From Sipunculus nudus (Eukaryota; Annelida; Sipuncula; Golfingiida; Sipunculidae), in contig CM049318.1 of assembly GCA_026874595.1 (NCBI GenBank), positions 47,596,456 through 47,660,455 of the forward strand: a DNA stretch of 64,000 nucleotides. Reading direction: 5' to 3'. The notes beneath the pieces were generated by a model. The model did not search any database. It was not told the DNA's origin and saw nothing but the letters and a program-made list of their open reading frames with translations. Position numbers and translations under genes: made by a program. Below are positions 12,129-23,200 of this stretch, one piece after another. Position 1 is the first letter of the stretch, and each line of letters starts with the position of its first letter.

Positions 12129-14066
12129 CTGAAAAAAAACAAAGAGTGCCAATATGTGACTCAGCATGAGGAATAACTCTGAAATCATAGCATGCTGACA
12201 GAATGAATATTGAACGAGATTTGAAACTTGAGTGATAAATTAAATATGTAACCACACTAAAGGACTCTGTCCATCAGACATGATAGACTGATCAGTTTAA
12301 CTAATGAGCGTATCAGTATCATGTAGCTATTCATGTGAACAAATACCACTGGAAACACCTTACATGCTGGCTTACTCAGGAGTGGAATTTTAATTAATGA
12401 AAAAAGCCAGATGAACTGCTGGTAGCTGACACATTGTGACAAGATTTTTCCCTGGCACTGCTGGGCCTAAGTTGGCATTTATGATGTGGTTGTGGGGGAC
12501 ATCCAGGGCAGATATTTTTTCTGCTTAATACTGCTTAAAAGAAAAATGAGTGCTCAAAATAATACCTAAATTTGAGAAATGCTTTTAAAGTTGTACCTTT
12601 GTTATGCATTCATCAAACAAATCTTTTGTTTTAATAAAAACATTTTTTTAAGCCAACTTAAGCCAAGATATCACAACTTATCAATAGTTAAAGGTTTCTA
12701 GTTCTGAAAGGATCAAAGGTGCTTAGTCTTCCACATTGTAATGTAAGGATAGGATTTGAGCTATGGCATATCAAAAACCTATGATGCGATGTGGATTATA
12801 AAGTGTTTTTGAGTAGTTTTGGGAATAAGTTGTAATTTCACAATCAATCATCAGTAAACACTGGTTGACCTCTAGGAGACCTCTTATCAAACACAAATAT
12901 GTACATCCTCTCAGCTGATACAATGTCTTACAAATTGGCTAATATATCTAAGAACTCTATAGCCTATATGTTCATAGTAAACTTGGGTGTAAATGTATTA
13001 GTAAACACAAATTGTTCTCAAGTTTGTTTGCATAAGCTTAGGAAAGCCTACTTCTGTTATTATATAGCCTAATCTCTACAGAAAAACTCTGTAATTGATT
13101 ATGGCAATGCAAGATCAATCATCCGATCGTCTACATCAGCCAACCAACGACTGATTATAATCGATCATCAATCCCAACACCACCCTTTTCAGTTGAAATG
13201 TGGACAAAATTGTAAATCATTTGTGGTGTCCTGGTTAACAATTATCAGACAGACATAGTCTTTACCACTAGTCTCACAGAATCTACTGATCCAGGTCACC
13301 ATATAAAAGTGACTCAAGTTTAGGTTAAACTAGAAATAAAAAGTCCTGCAGGACTTACCAATGCCTTTCAAGAATATACAGCCTAGCCCTAGATAATAAA
13401 TTCAGAAAAAGTGATTAGTTTGAGTTCTGAAGGCTACTTCTTCACTGCCATACACCCCTGGTGCTCTTGTTACTTAGTCTATTTAATGGTTATCTGACAA
13501 ACAGGGTGAACACACAAAAGCTTCCACTGATGAATTGCTACCACATTGTTTCAGACATTGTGATAAGCAATATTCCCCTCAGTTGGTACAAGGGGTAAAA
13601 AAATTCTCTGCTGACTCCAGGTACCAAATGTGGTCGGAAGGCCACCTTGGAAAATTTTGAATTCAAAGTATAATTATTTTTGTCTTGTATAACTTTCACA
13701 TAAAAAAGTATCATGTGCCAGTGCATGTCTACATCAACTTGAACTTTTCCTATAAAGTCTATAACATTTTTGTTAATTAGAATTTTAACATGCAGTTGCT
13801 TGCATTAGTAGCATAAGTAATTATCACATGCTACCATCCTTAATCTAAATACCACCCTAAAGAGTTCATGTCTGAAATTCAATGCTGAAGTGGTGAAATA
13901 AATTTGACAGAAAGAAACATGGATAAATCAGCCTTCAGGCCCACTGGTCAATTCAGTAATGTGATATGGAATTTTGGTGGTTTGCATATAATTTATTGAT
14001 AAACCAAATAATGAGCTGTCCCAGTGACCCTGTGCAAGCTTGGTCACAAGAAGTGCCTTCAAAACT

Positions 14067-14310
14067 GGTGCGGCATGCTTGCAGCACACCTGGTGGCTGC
14101 TGATATACTTGTAACCTGACACACAAAAGTGTTCCTACTGGCCTTGCTAGTGAAGCTTGCTTTATTAGCGAAGCGGTAGAACGTCTTACTTGTGTGTCAC
14201 AGGTTACAGGTTCGAACCCTCATTCGGGCCCAGTTTCTATTTTCACCTGTTACATACTGATAATATAAGTATATCAGCAGCCACCAGGTGTGCTGCAAGC
14301 ATGCTGTACC
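14067..14310. repeat. fold-back with 44-bp inverted arms around a tRNA-like sequence
   Basis: Arm 14067-14110 and the reverse complement of 14267-14310 agree at 42 of 44 positions (core GCAGCACACCTGGTGGCTGC). The 156-bp centre carries RNA polymerase III-like boxes: TAGCGAAGCGG (A box, about 14166) and GGTTCGAACCC (B box, about 14209). Confidence 0.8.
14147..14232 (+). repeat. tRNA-derived SINE-like sequence
   Basis: A-box TAGCGAAGCGG and B-box GGTTCGAACCC are spaced as in a tRNA. The 3' CATTCGGGCCC has no matching 5' acceptor strand, so it is not an intact tRNA. Most likely a SINE head or tRNA pseudogene. Confidence 0.55.
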
Positions 14311-16238
14311 AGTGATATACTCAAGATTGTGGCCAGGTACATGCCACAGTACCTAGGCACAAGTACAGGCACTTGTGAAATGGTCAGGTATAGGTCCAGG
14401 AATAGAATTTTTTTAGAGTACCCAGGTACAGGTCCAGGTATTTTAGGAAAGTACCTAGGTACAGGTACAAATCAAAACCATGAACTAATCATAATTGTAT
14501 AAATGTCATCTAGATATGTGATGATAAATTATAGAAGAATGACAGAATACACTATAATAAGTATTATTAAAGTATTGAATTAACACTGCCTATGTCTTCA
14601 GGAAATACACAAGACAGCCTTTGGTAAAAGTGATAAATATACAAAGTTGAGCTGAGAGTTCAGGGATATAAACATATATATTTTCTTCACTTCTTCATTT
14701 ACTCTTCACAAGTGTTCTGTGTGTACTAGACAACTATTTACATGAGGCATGTGAGCAACTGTTCATATCCTTTACTGGTTCCCCTCTACTCGTCCTGATA
14801 ATGCCACAATCATCTACCTGCTAAGATGCTGGAGGTAGACCACCAACTAGTCCTAGCCAACTCAACTTCAAAGGGAGCAGGGATAAATGCTTGGTAAATA
14901 GCCCTGCCTGAGATAGTATACTGCCATGACAGGGGTGACAACTTTGTACATGAATGTAAATGTCCCAAGCCTGATGTTCATTTCTAGTATCACACATGTA
15001 CCTGGAGTACCTTATACCAGGTACAGGTACTTTAGTTCCAGGTACAGGTATGTCCTACTCTAGCTACAGTATGTACTGCTCTACCATGGTTAACATGGAT
15101 AGCACTACAGGTTAATTGAGAGTTTACCTACAGATACATCCATGGACAGATCTGTCCAAAGAGGTTTGGGCACATATTCCTTGTGTAGCATGAAGAGACC
15201 AAATAACCCCTATATATTATAATTAATTATATTTAAATACAGATGTTTAGACTCCATTGGGGCCATAATTACTGCTCAATGATCAGTTTATCTGAAAGTA
15301 GGGGCACTTACTGGGAAGAAATTATGTTTTTCACAAGAAAATACAATCTTTACCCTATATTTTATATTGTGATAAGGTAGCCCCTAATATTTCTATTAAT
15401 GTGAAACTGGAAAATAATATAAATTCTAATCCCATTCCATCAATGCACAAATACCCACCAAAAAGAGAGTGAAAAAAACCTAACCAAGCAGACCAAATAG
15501 GACCTTGGAATATAAAGATATTCCTTTATGAAATAATTTTCACAAGTGGAAACTAAATTCAATTTTTTATGAATTAGGTGTATTGAGATGTTACACCCTT
15601 TCTTACAATTCTGAAACGGGGAAAACCTCCAGGCATGACTATATAGAATATCTCAAGTACCTCCCTGAGGCACAAAACCTCTTTAAAAAGAAAATGTTTT
15701 TATATTCAGACAGAGCCAGATGCAGCCCAGTTAGTCACTCTTATAAGATCACAGATACTAACCCTGGTGCTCTACCCTCAGCCATGTTATGTAATACCCA
15801 AGACTGGCCTAATTATAGGCCTACAGCACTGACCTGTCTAAATATACAACACTATTGCTAAGTACATTTGTACAATATTATGACCAGTGGGCCCTGGATA
15901 GATGAATCTGCTCAAAAGTCAAGGATTTTATATTTCACTAGTGCAATATAGAAATTCAGAAAATGGAATAACTAAAGGAACACAAACAGACCTGCAGTAC
16001 TTTAGTAAATGTTATCATTTCCTTGCTATAACCATCTTTTCGGCATGCAGAAACCCGCACTAAAATATCATGTAGCCCACCTGGCCCCGCATATCAGAGA
16101 TTTTAGCCTCCACCTGCCCCGCAGTTAATTTTTTTTTGCCTGACCAACAGAATCATGAAGAAGTCAGCCTGTTGGGGCCCGCAGGGTGGGTTGTGGGCCC
16201 TGCAGCTTGCGGAGCGGGTTTGGGCCTACACAGGGCTC

Positions 16239-18502
16239 TGATCTGTATGGGCTCAACTTTTTACAGGAACTGACCGAAACTGAGTTCATATTACCGGAAC
16301 TGACCAAAACTGACTGCATTTTATCAGAACTTAAAAGAAAATAAGGCACTTGTTAAGTTATTTTAAAACATATTTTATAATATCATAACTTGATGAGTTA
16401 TAACCAAGTGTGACTACCAATATCTTACGTGGATCTGCTTAAAATCAAAAATGGTACTGGAACTGACTTGAAGAACATACATTTGATTTTACTTTACTTC
16501 ACCCCAAATTGTTTTTAATAGTAAAGTTGCAAAACAGCAGATCAGTCAGCATGGATATACCAGTATCAAAATAATTTAAAAAAAAAACCAAGCAAAAGAC
16601 GAACAATTTTATAATACTTCCCAATATTCTATGTCCATGTTTAATGTATAATCCATGTATAATGTTATTAAAAATTACATGTCTTTGTCAACAACAAATA
16701 CCTCATGAGGCAAGTAAACTTAAGATATGGACCATGACAATTTACTGGTCTACAGTATCTACCCCTAGCTCTTGTGCTGTCTCCCTTCCGGAGATATTCA
16801 TGGAAACAGATATATAGCCTACACCGCAATATTTGCAGTTATACAGTAAATGAAAATGGAACCCCATGAAACTATATAAAAAAAATTTTTTGAGTGCGAA
16901 AAAATTGAGCCCCGTAAATATAATGCCAACCACAGTATGTAAGCACAGTATGAGGCAAGTAAACTTAAGATATGGACCATGACAATTTACTGGTCTACAG
17001 TATCTACCCCTAGCTCTTGTGCTGTCTCCCTTCCGGAGATATCCATGGAAACAGATACATAGCCTACACTGCAATATTTGCAGTTATACAGTATCCAGAT
17101 TATTATAAAGACAGTGACCAACAGCTCATAACTCCTGTTTTAAAATCTATTTCATCTGGACCTATCGATGTTAAGCATCAAGTTGCTGGGTTTTATGATT
17201 ACAATTTGTACCATTTGAAAAACAAATGTGAAATTCCACTATACAGTCAATCATGATCAGTTTGAGTAAGGATTCATTCAAACAGCTTATTTATTCATGA
17301 CAAATGCATGGAATGTGTTGGACATTTCTGTCCTTATCACCTTGGATTGTTAGATTTATTTATCTCTTAGTGTTGCACATGTAACATATTTGAAATTTAA
17401 ATTCAGAAATAATTATATGAACCCAAAGGAGAAGTTTTCTTTTTAACATCTTTTTTTGCATTAATTTTAATACATGGGCCATCAGGAATCTACAAATACT
17501 AAAAAATAGTCCTGTGGGGATGCTGCTATATATATAGGCCCTTCCAGTGGATAAAATTTGTCCCACAAAGGGGCGCCCATCATTTTTTGGCGATATTTAG
17601 GACATGATGTTACAATGGCAGAACATTTTAGATAAACTTATTAATGTATACTTTGCAACTTTCTACACGTTTCTTCATAAATTGACAGTGCTAGATGGTG
17701 TCTTTCAGCTGCTGATGTATTTTATCATATTTATGATAATTAAGTCAAAATGTCAAAATAAACTGCTTTCTCAAATATTAAATTAAATGTTTCACTCAAA
17801 GTTTTGCACAGTATAGTGGGGGTTTCCTTGTATAGAGCTGCAGAAAATATGTCTTCTTTTTATTCACTCAGAACTCTACTGACAAGTAAAAAAGCATCAA
17901 TGAGCAATCTCATTAAAGCCTCAACAGCTCAGAGTGACAAGCCTAGGGGTGAGGGCAGCCAGCCAGTCATTAGCACCCCTAATCAGCTCATCACACCCTG
18001 CAGTTGCTCAAAGAGAACAAAAACAGATCAATCAGAGGGTGATGGACTAATCAGCATTCTTTCTTTCATTCTAAAATTCTGTCATTCTGCTTTAATTGAT
18101 TGTTCAGAATATTCAAAATTGTTTTGGAAAAGATGCTGAAAATATTATAATTTTACTGAGGAAATTATATTTGTCCAAATGTAAATTAAATCGAAAATTA
18201 CATGAAATTGTCCGCTTTACATAAAAATTGAAAGATTTTATAAAACTTAACAAATATCTACAAATGAACATAAATGGAAAAGAAGGTACTTTTATGTTAT
18301 GATCATTTCACAAAACCTTGTATTTTATCGTGTATATTATGTTGTGTTGTTACTGTATTACAATATGTTTCACATTGTCTGAGAATATGGAAACAGAAAA
18401 TGTAAATTAAATGGAGTTTAATATGTTTTAAAGTCAGTACTGGTCAGTTCCTGTCAGTTCTGGTAAAAGAGGTCGGTTTTGGTAAAAAGTCGAACCGATC
18501 TG
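16239..18502. mobile_element. decayed inverted-repeat element, about 2.3 kb
   Basis: Imperfect terminal inverted repeats of about 75 bp: 16239-16315 and the reverse complement of 18431-18502 share CAACTTTTTAC-like, GGAACTGACC and AAAACTGAC/AAAACCGAC strings. The interior has a 143-bp direct duplication and short ORFs with no recognised domain. Flanking target duplication was not resolved. Confidence 0.45.
16706..17093. repeat. 143-bp direct duplication
   Basis: Bases 16706-16848 recur at 16951-17093 with very few differences. Both contain CTTCCGGAGATAT and ACTTAAGATATGGACCATGA. Offset 245 bp. Confidence 0.85.
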
Positions 18503-18744
18503 AATAATACTAGTACAGTACACCAACACAATTGTATTCAGCAGGAAAAAGGACCCAATCAGGTATCTTTATTATCATGCCCCTCTATGGTCAAGAGGTA
18601 CAATCTGTAGCTAGCCTACTAATAACGGCCCGAATGTCGAATCACTCACGCACCTTTACAGCGCCGACTATGCCATGTCACACAACAAGGGATGCTTTCT
18701 AACATATAACTGCCTATAATACTACTCAAATATCACTTTCTTAC

Positions 18745-18900
18745 CTAAACTCAATCACAGGTTATGACATAATACATCTTTTATATACAATCTCCATGTA
18801 GTCGTATCAACATCCTTCTACGTCCGCCATGATCAACTGTACGGTGTTGCGTAAAATATCATTCCATTTTTTTTAATACGTCATCAGGAAACCCCCACCT
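18745..18900 (-). promoter_or_regulatory. candidate PGAP3 untranslated first exon with a tiny upstream ORF
   Basis: PGAP3 coding exon 1 starts three bases after an acceptor, so a leader exon is expected upstream. The best minus-strand donor I see in the divergent promoter region is GAGTTTAG/GTAAGAA, with the exon ending at 18745. This exon would contain ATGGCGGAC at 18830-18822, which resembles a YY1 element and opens a 7-codon upstream ORF (MADVEGC, stop at 18807). The transcription start, and so the right boundary, is not determined. The call rests on splice-site strength and position only. Confidence 0.4.
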
Positions 18901-19304
18901 TTTGGTATAACTCACACCTTCACAATCTCGCATAACTCTCAGTCGGATTTATCACATCTTGATACAATGTTTTTAGATAATTCGAGGACCTAAAGGGGGG
19001 TTTTGGAGGGTCTCCCCCCAATCATTACTCATGTTGATTGTCATATCCTGGGGGGGGGGGGGGGTCTCCCCCCAATATTTACTCATATTCATTCTTATAA
19101 CCAAAGTAAACAATCATTCATCTTTACCTTTTACTCTCCTTATTCATATTTCAACTAGTTACACCAAGCGATCGATTTGGTGTTTGTACGAAGTTGATTT
19201 GCTGATCACATGATCATGACTCCTGGTGAAGTAGTACCCCACAGTGTACCACTTGATCACATTTTTAAATCCAGGTTTAAATACCCCCTTTTCCGCGGTT
19301 CTGC

Positions 19305-19385
19305 AACGAGTTCTGTGTGGCATAGTGGTTATGCAATTGGACTTGTACGCCTCCTGTCAGTGGTTCGAGACCTGATCCAGCACGC
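19305..19385 (+). repeat. tRNA-like SINE head
   Basis: GTGGCATAGTGGTTATGCAA (A-box region) and GTGGTTCGAGACC (B-box-like, about 19361) are spaced as in tRNA-derived SINEs. The acceptor stem is not complementary, so it is not a functional tRNA. Confidence 0.45.
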
Positions 19386-19706
19386 TGTCATTGCATGTCA
19401 TGTCAAATGTACTAATATTTCATGTATTTCATTTCTTCCAGGTACTTCCACGCAGCCAAGTTCAAGATGTCACATGAACAAATATCACAAGTGAAACAGG
19501 AGTCAGTAAACAGTTGTTATATATGTTCTGAAACCCCCCCCCCCCCCCAAAAAAAAAACAAAAAAACTATACCCCTTTTTTCTCTCTATCCCCATCAACT
19601 ATATCGCCCTCTTAACCTTGTTTGCTAACCAGGGGTGCGTGAGTGATTCGACATTCGCTCCCTAATAACAGCTAGGTACAGTACTACAGGTACTACAGTA
19701 CTTCAC

Positions 19707-20050
19707 TGACGTCAGCAACCAGTGCTCCCTTTTCACTGGCAGAGACCATGGTGGCTGGACACTTGGTTAATTTTTTTTGTGGATGATCGATTATACTTTA
19801 AACAGAGAAGTGTTACCCAAATGCATTTCTAGATTTTTGTGGATTTACCGCACTTAACTTAATTATGCAAATCATGAAAAAATAAAAAAAATACCGAATA
19901 CAAGCCACTTCTGTCAGTCCCACTAGCAAAAGCAACTCGGTTGACAGGCACGCTGCAACAGGCCCGGTGTATGTGTAAGGTCAAGGCCAGGAATTTGTTA
20001 ACTCGCTACCGATTGGTTCCTAATGATATCCGGTTCCGCCCATCCAATCA
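19707..20050 (+). promoter_or_regulatory. probable AVL9 promoter region: CRE and two CCAAT boxes, no TATA
   Basis: A palindromic CRE (TGACGTCA) is at 19707-19714. An inverted CCAAT (ATTGG) is at 20012-20016 and a direct CCAAT at 20044-20048, with CCGGTTCCGCCC between them. The region is richer in CpG than its surroundings and ends about 135 bp before the AVL9 ATG. No TATA box stands out. Two short upstream ATGs (20064, and 20123 out of frame) precede the AVL9 start; whether they are transcribed depends on the unknown start site. Confidence 0.45.
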
Positions 20051-20183
20051 GTAAAGTTAACACATGTCAGTTTGGCAACGCATTTCCGCACAGATGACAG
20101 GGAGCTAGGGGCGTTTGATGTTATGTCCAAGTTGATGCATCTGATCACGTTTCTTATGTCAGTGGACTTAGCTTGGTTTAATC

Positions 20184-20261
20184 ATGGCCGAAGCCGAAGA
20201 CAGGGAAACCCCAATCCTCCATGTAATCGTGGTAGGATTTCATCACAAAAAAGGATGCCAG
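20184..20261 (+). CDS. AVL9: AVL9 coding exon 1
   Basis: 26 codons ending CQ, donor CAG/GTTGGT, phase 0. ILHVIVVGFHHKKGCQ is the diagnostic N-terminal Avl9 motif. Reading past the donor gives VGGVLLIPG, which departs from the family, supporting the splice. Confidence 0.95.
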
Positions 20262-23200
20262 GTTGGTGGAGTGTTATTGATACCTGGACTCCAGTCCAGG
20301 TGGAGTCTGAACTGGTGTTCCGTGATAAATCATCATCTGTCATCGATAACACACTATATCAGTCATACTGTCATAATGGAAATTCCTTGTAATTATACAT
20401 ATCATTAGACAGATTATGAGCCCTGGATCAGAAATGTTTTTGAATAAGTAAATATAATAATAATGGGATCTCCCTAAACGGGAATCCACAGCTTTTCTTT
20501 GAGGCTTGAGTTATTAATCTCCCTAAATGAGTCATGTTACAAATTCAGGTATTGGTGGTGCCATCTGCATCAACCTATTTTGAATAGGGGTCATCGTTCA
20601 TCAGTACATAAACCCATAATTTCTCATGAATAGCAGGAGCTAGCATCCCCAGATTTTATGGTCACATATCAAATGTTGTTGGATTTAGCTTTTTGTGGTG
20701 CCACCTGCTTCAACTTACATTTTTCAGGGGAAAAGCTTGATAACCTTTGAAAATATTCTTCTCTGATATCATTCAGCCAATAATAATTGAATAATAATAT
20801 TATTTGAATAATAAATAGTTAAAACTCTTATCTTATTTGTGCTAGTGCTACTCTTTGGTAGGGATAACCAGAAATTATTAAATAACAGTTAACTCATTTG
20901 TAAAAAGCATAATTAACATGCCTGGTATTGGACAGTTTGTTTTTTTCAAATACTTCTACTGCAATATAGATAAAGCTATATGGCCAAGTCAAAACTTGTG
21001 TGACACCATTTCCAAATGTAAAAAAATATATATGGCATAAGTCCTCTTCCCTCACTTCAGTGATATTATCATAATCTTACATAACTTGAGTTTAACACCA
21101 TCAATTCATAATACAGCTTATACTACCACACAAAACCAGAATTTGCCTACCTCCTCTTCCAAATCATATTTTGTGATCATATTTAACATCTGAGCCCCGT
21201 GACCCATAGGTCCCTTGTTTGACAAGTAAGCATACTAAATAACAATCTCAGAAACAATAGGGGCTAGGATCACCAAATTTTGGGAAAATGTTGGTCACAT
21301 GACTCATATTTGAAATTGCAGTTCTTATGGCGCCACCTACACGACCTGTTTTTAAGGCAAAAACCTCCAAATTTAAGCATCTTTAAGCTTAAAAATGTAT
21401 ATATAATGAAATGGTTAAGCTGAATCGTTTAACTTTTTACAAGAATATTCTAGGACAGGATATTTTTTCATTTTTATAAGAAAAAAGGTTGGGTTCATTG
21501 ATATTTGGTAGAGTCATATTATATATAGAAGGCTTAAATTGGTCTTGAGTCCATTAGTAAGCCTATTTCAAATTGAACACTGCAATAGTCTTCTTCTGTA
21601 AAACTGTTGTTTCAATTTATGTAATATTGCACAACGATAATTCTTAGCTGGCCTTTGTTCAAATTTACTTAATAATTGTTGGAACAGTTATAAGACCTTT
21701 GAAAATGAAAGGATTGCATCTTTCATTATTCTTAACAAATTTATAAAAAAAATCTTATGAATACATCAGCTTGAAAAAAAAGCATTTTAGCCAAAGTCTT
21801 TCAATATGTGTAAACAGATTTACCAACAGGCCAAGATTGTGTCTGTATCTATAAAGAGCTTTGCAGAATGCCAAGTATTTCAGATTTGGCAACAGCCCAA
21901 AGGTCAGCCTGGATCTTTTTATAGCTTTTGGCTGTTGCCAGCTGTATCAGATTAGGCAACAGGTGAAGAGTTCACTCAGTGCAGCCAGGAACAGGTGAAG
22001 AGTTCACTCAGTGCAGTAGCTGCATTCTATTTATAGCTTTGGCAGATGGCCCACTCCATCAGATTTGGCAATAGGTCAAGAATTCAGTCACTGCACACTC
22101 AGATTGCAAGATTTCAAAAGGTCAGGTCAGCTCCATGCCCCTTCTAGGCTGTGGGCAGTTCCTGGGTGCCCTTGGCCCTGCATACTCTCAGGGGTCATAA
22201 GTTCAGTTGAGTTTTTCTGAGCTAGGCTTGGGGCTGTTGCTGGCTGCACTAAGACCTTGGTGACTTGTTATTTACTGACAAAAACATTATTTTAGCCCTT
22301 TTCATTTTAAAACTGTTTGATGATCTCAAGCTGGGGGTATCGGTATGGTTATTTCAGTTATATAAAAATAGATTGGGTTTGTTGATATTGGTAGAGTCAT
22401 AGAAAGCTGAAATTGGTCTTGTGGTCATTAGTAAGCCTATTTTAAACTGAGGGCTACAATAGTCTTCTTCTGTAAAACTGTTGTTTCAACTTCTGTAACA
22501 TTATCATTGCACAAAAAAGATTTTTAGGAGGCCTTTGTTCAAGTTTACTTTAATGATTGTTGGTGGAATTATTGGACCTTGAACAATGAAAGGACTAAAT
22601 CTTTTATTATTCTCAATAATTTGATAAAACAATCTTATTGATATGTAAGCTTGAAAAAAAAAGCATTGTTGCCAAAGTCTTTCAGTATGTGTAAACAAAT
22701 TTACCAACAAGCAAAGATTGTGTCTGTATCTGTATATAGCTTGGCAGACCGCCAGCTATTTCAGATTTGGCAACAGGCCAAAGGTTACTCTAGATCTATT
22801 AATAGGGATTGGCAGAATGCCAACTGTGTCAGGTTATGCAATTGGTCAAGAGTTCATTCAGTGCAACCAGGTACTGGTCAACAGTTCACTCAGTGCAGCC
22901 AAGTGCAGATAAAGAGTTCACTCAGTGCAGTAATTTTAGCCATCTATTTGTCACAGTTCACACGCGGCAACTGCCTTTCTCACCTTACCCTGGTAAGCCA
23001 CGTGCATCAAACTCAGGAGAAGTTTGATGTATTGGCCTGATATTTTGACCTTTCTATGTGTCTATGATGCCTTTCTCTTCACAAGACCGATGTCACCACC
23101 TACAATGACTTTTGCACAGTGTGAGTGCCTGCTTATTTCTCTGGAGGGATTTGATATATAAACCTGAAATTTCACATATTTTTACATAATGGATAGCTTT

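Larger units (their letters stand above)
12129..18744. other. probable PGAP3 leader intron / upstream region
   Basis: From the acceptor next to the PGAP3 ATG to the best candidate donor of the leader exon. It holds the tRNA-like SINE in a fold-back (14067-14310), GGTACAGGTA-rich simple sequence (14330-14470 and 15000-15060) and an inverted-repeat element (16239-18502). I see no exon of another gene. Confidence 0.45.
18611..19675. repeat. inverted repeat flanking the divergent promoter interval
   Basis: The 24 bases at 18631-18654 are a perfect reverse complement of 19634-19657 (core GTCGAATCACTCACGC). Similarity continues outward on both sides (CTAATAAC..). The roughly 1-kb interval between the arms holds the candidate PGAP3 leader exon, a duplicated GGTCTCCCCCCAAT block at about 19008-19090 and a tRNA-like sequence. 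It could be a terminal-inverted-repeat element or an inversion scar. Confidence 0.6.

Noticed and set aside
14147-14232. Functional tRNA gene
   Set aside because: The B box is perfect, but the 5' and 3' acceptor strands do not pair, so it is at best tRNA-derived.
15583-15861. 92-codon plus-strand open frame
   Set aside because: No recognisable domain, no splice-site or compositional support, and it lies in the AT-rich upstream region of PGAP3.
20072-20392. 106-codon open frame overlapping AVL9 exon 1 in another frame
   Set aside because: Its first codon is TTG; the frame reads through the exon 1 donor into intron 1 and overlaps the conserved AVL9 N-terminus. At most it contains upstream ATGs (20123) of unknown relevance.
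22651-23040. 129-codon open frame on the plus strand
   Set aside because: Falls in one unit of the tandem duplication at 21484-22870; the sister unit does not keep the frame, and no splice or protein evidence supports it.
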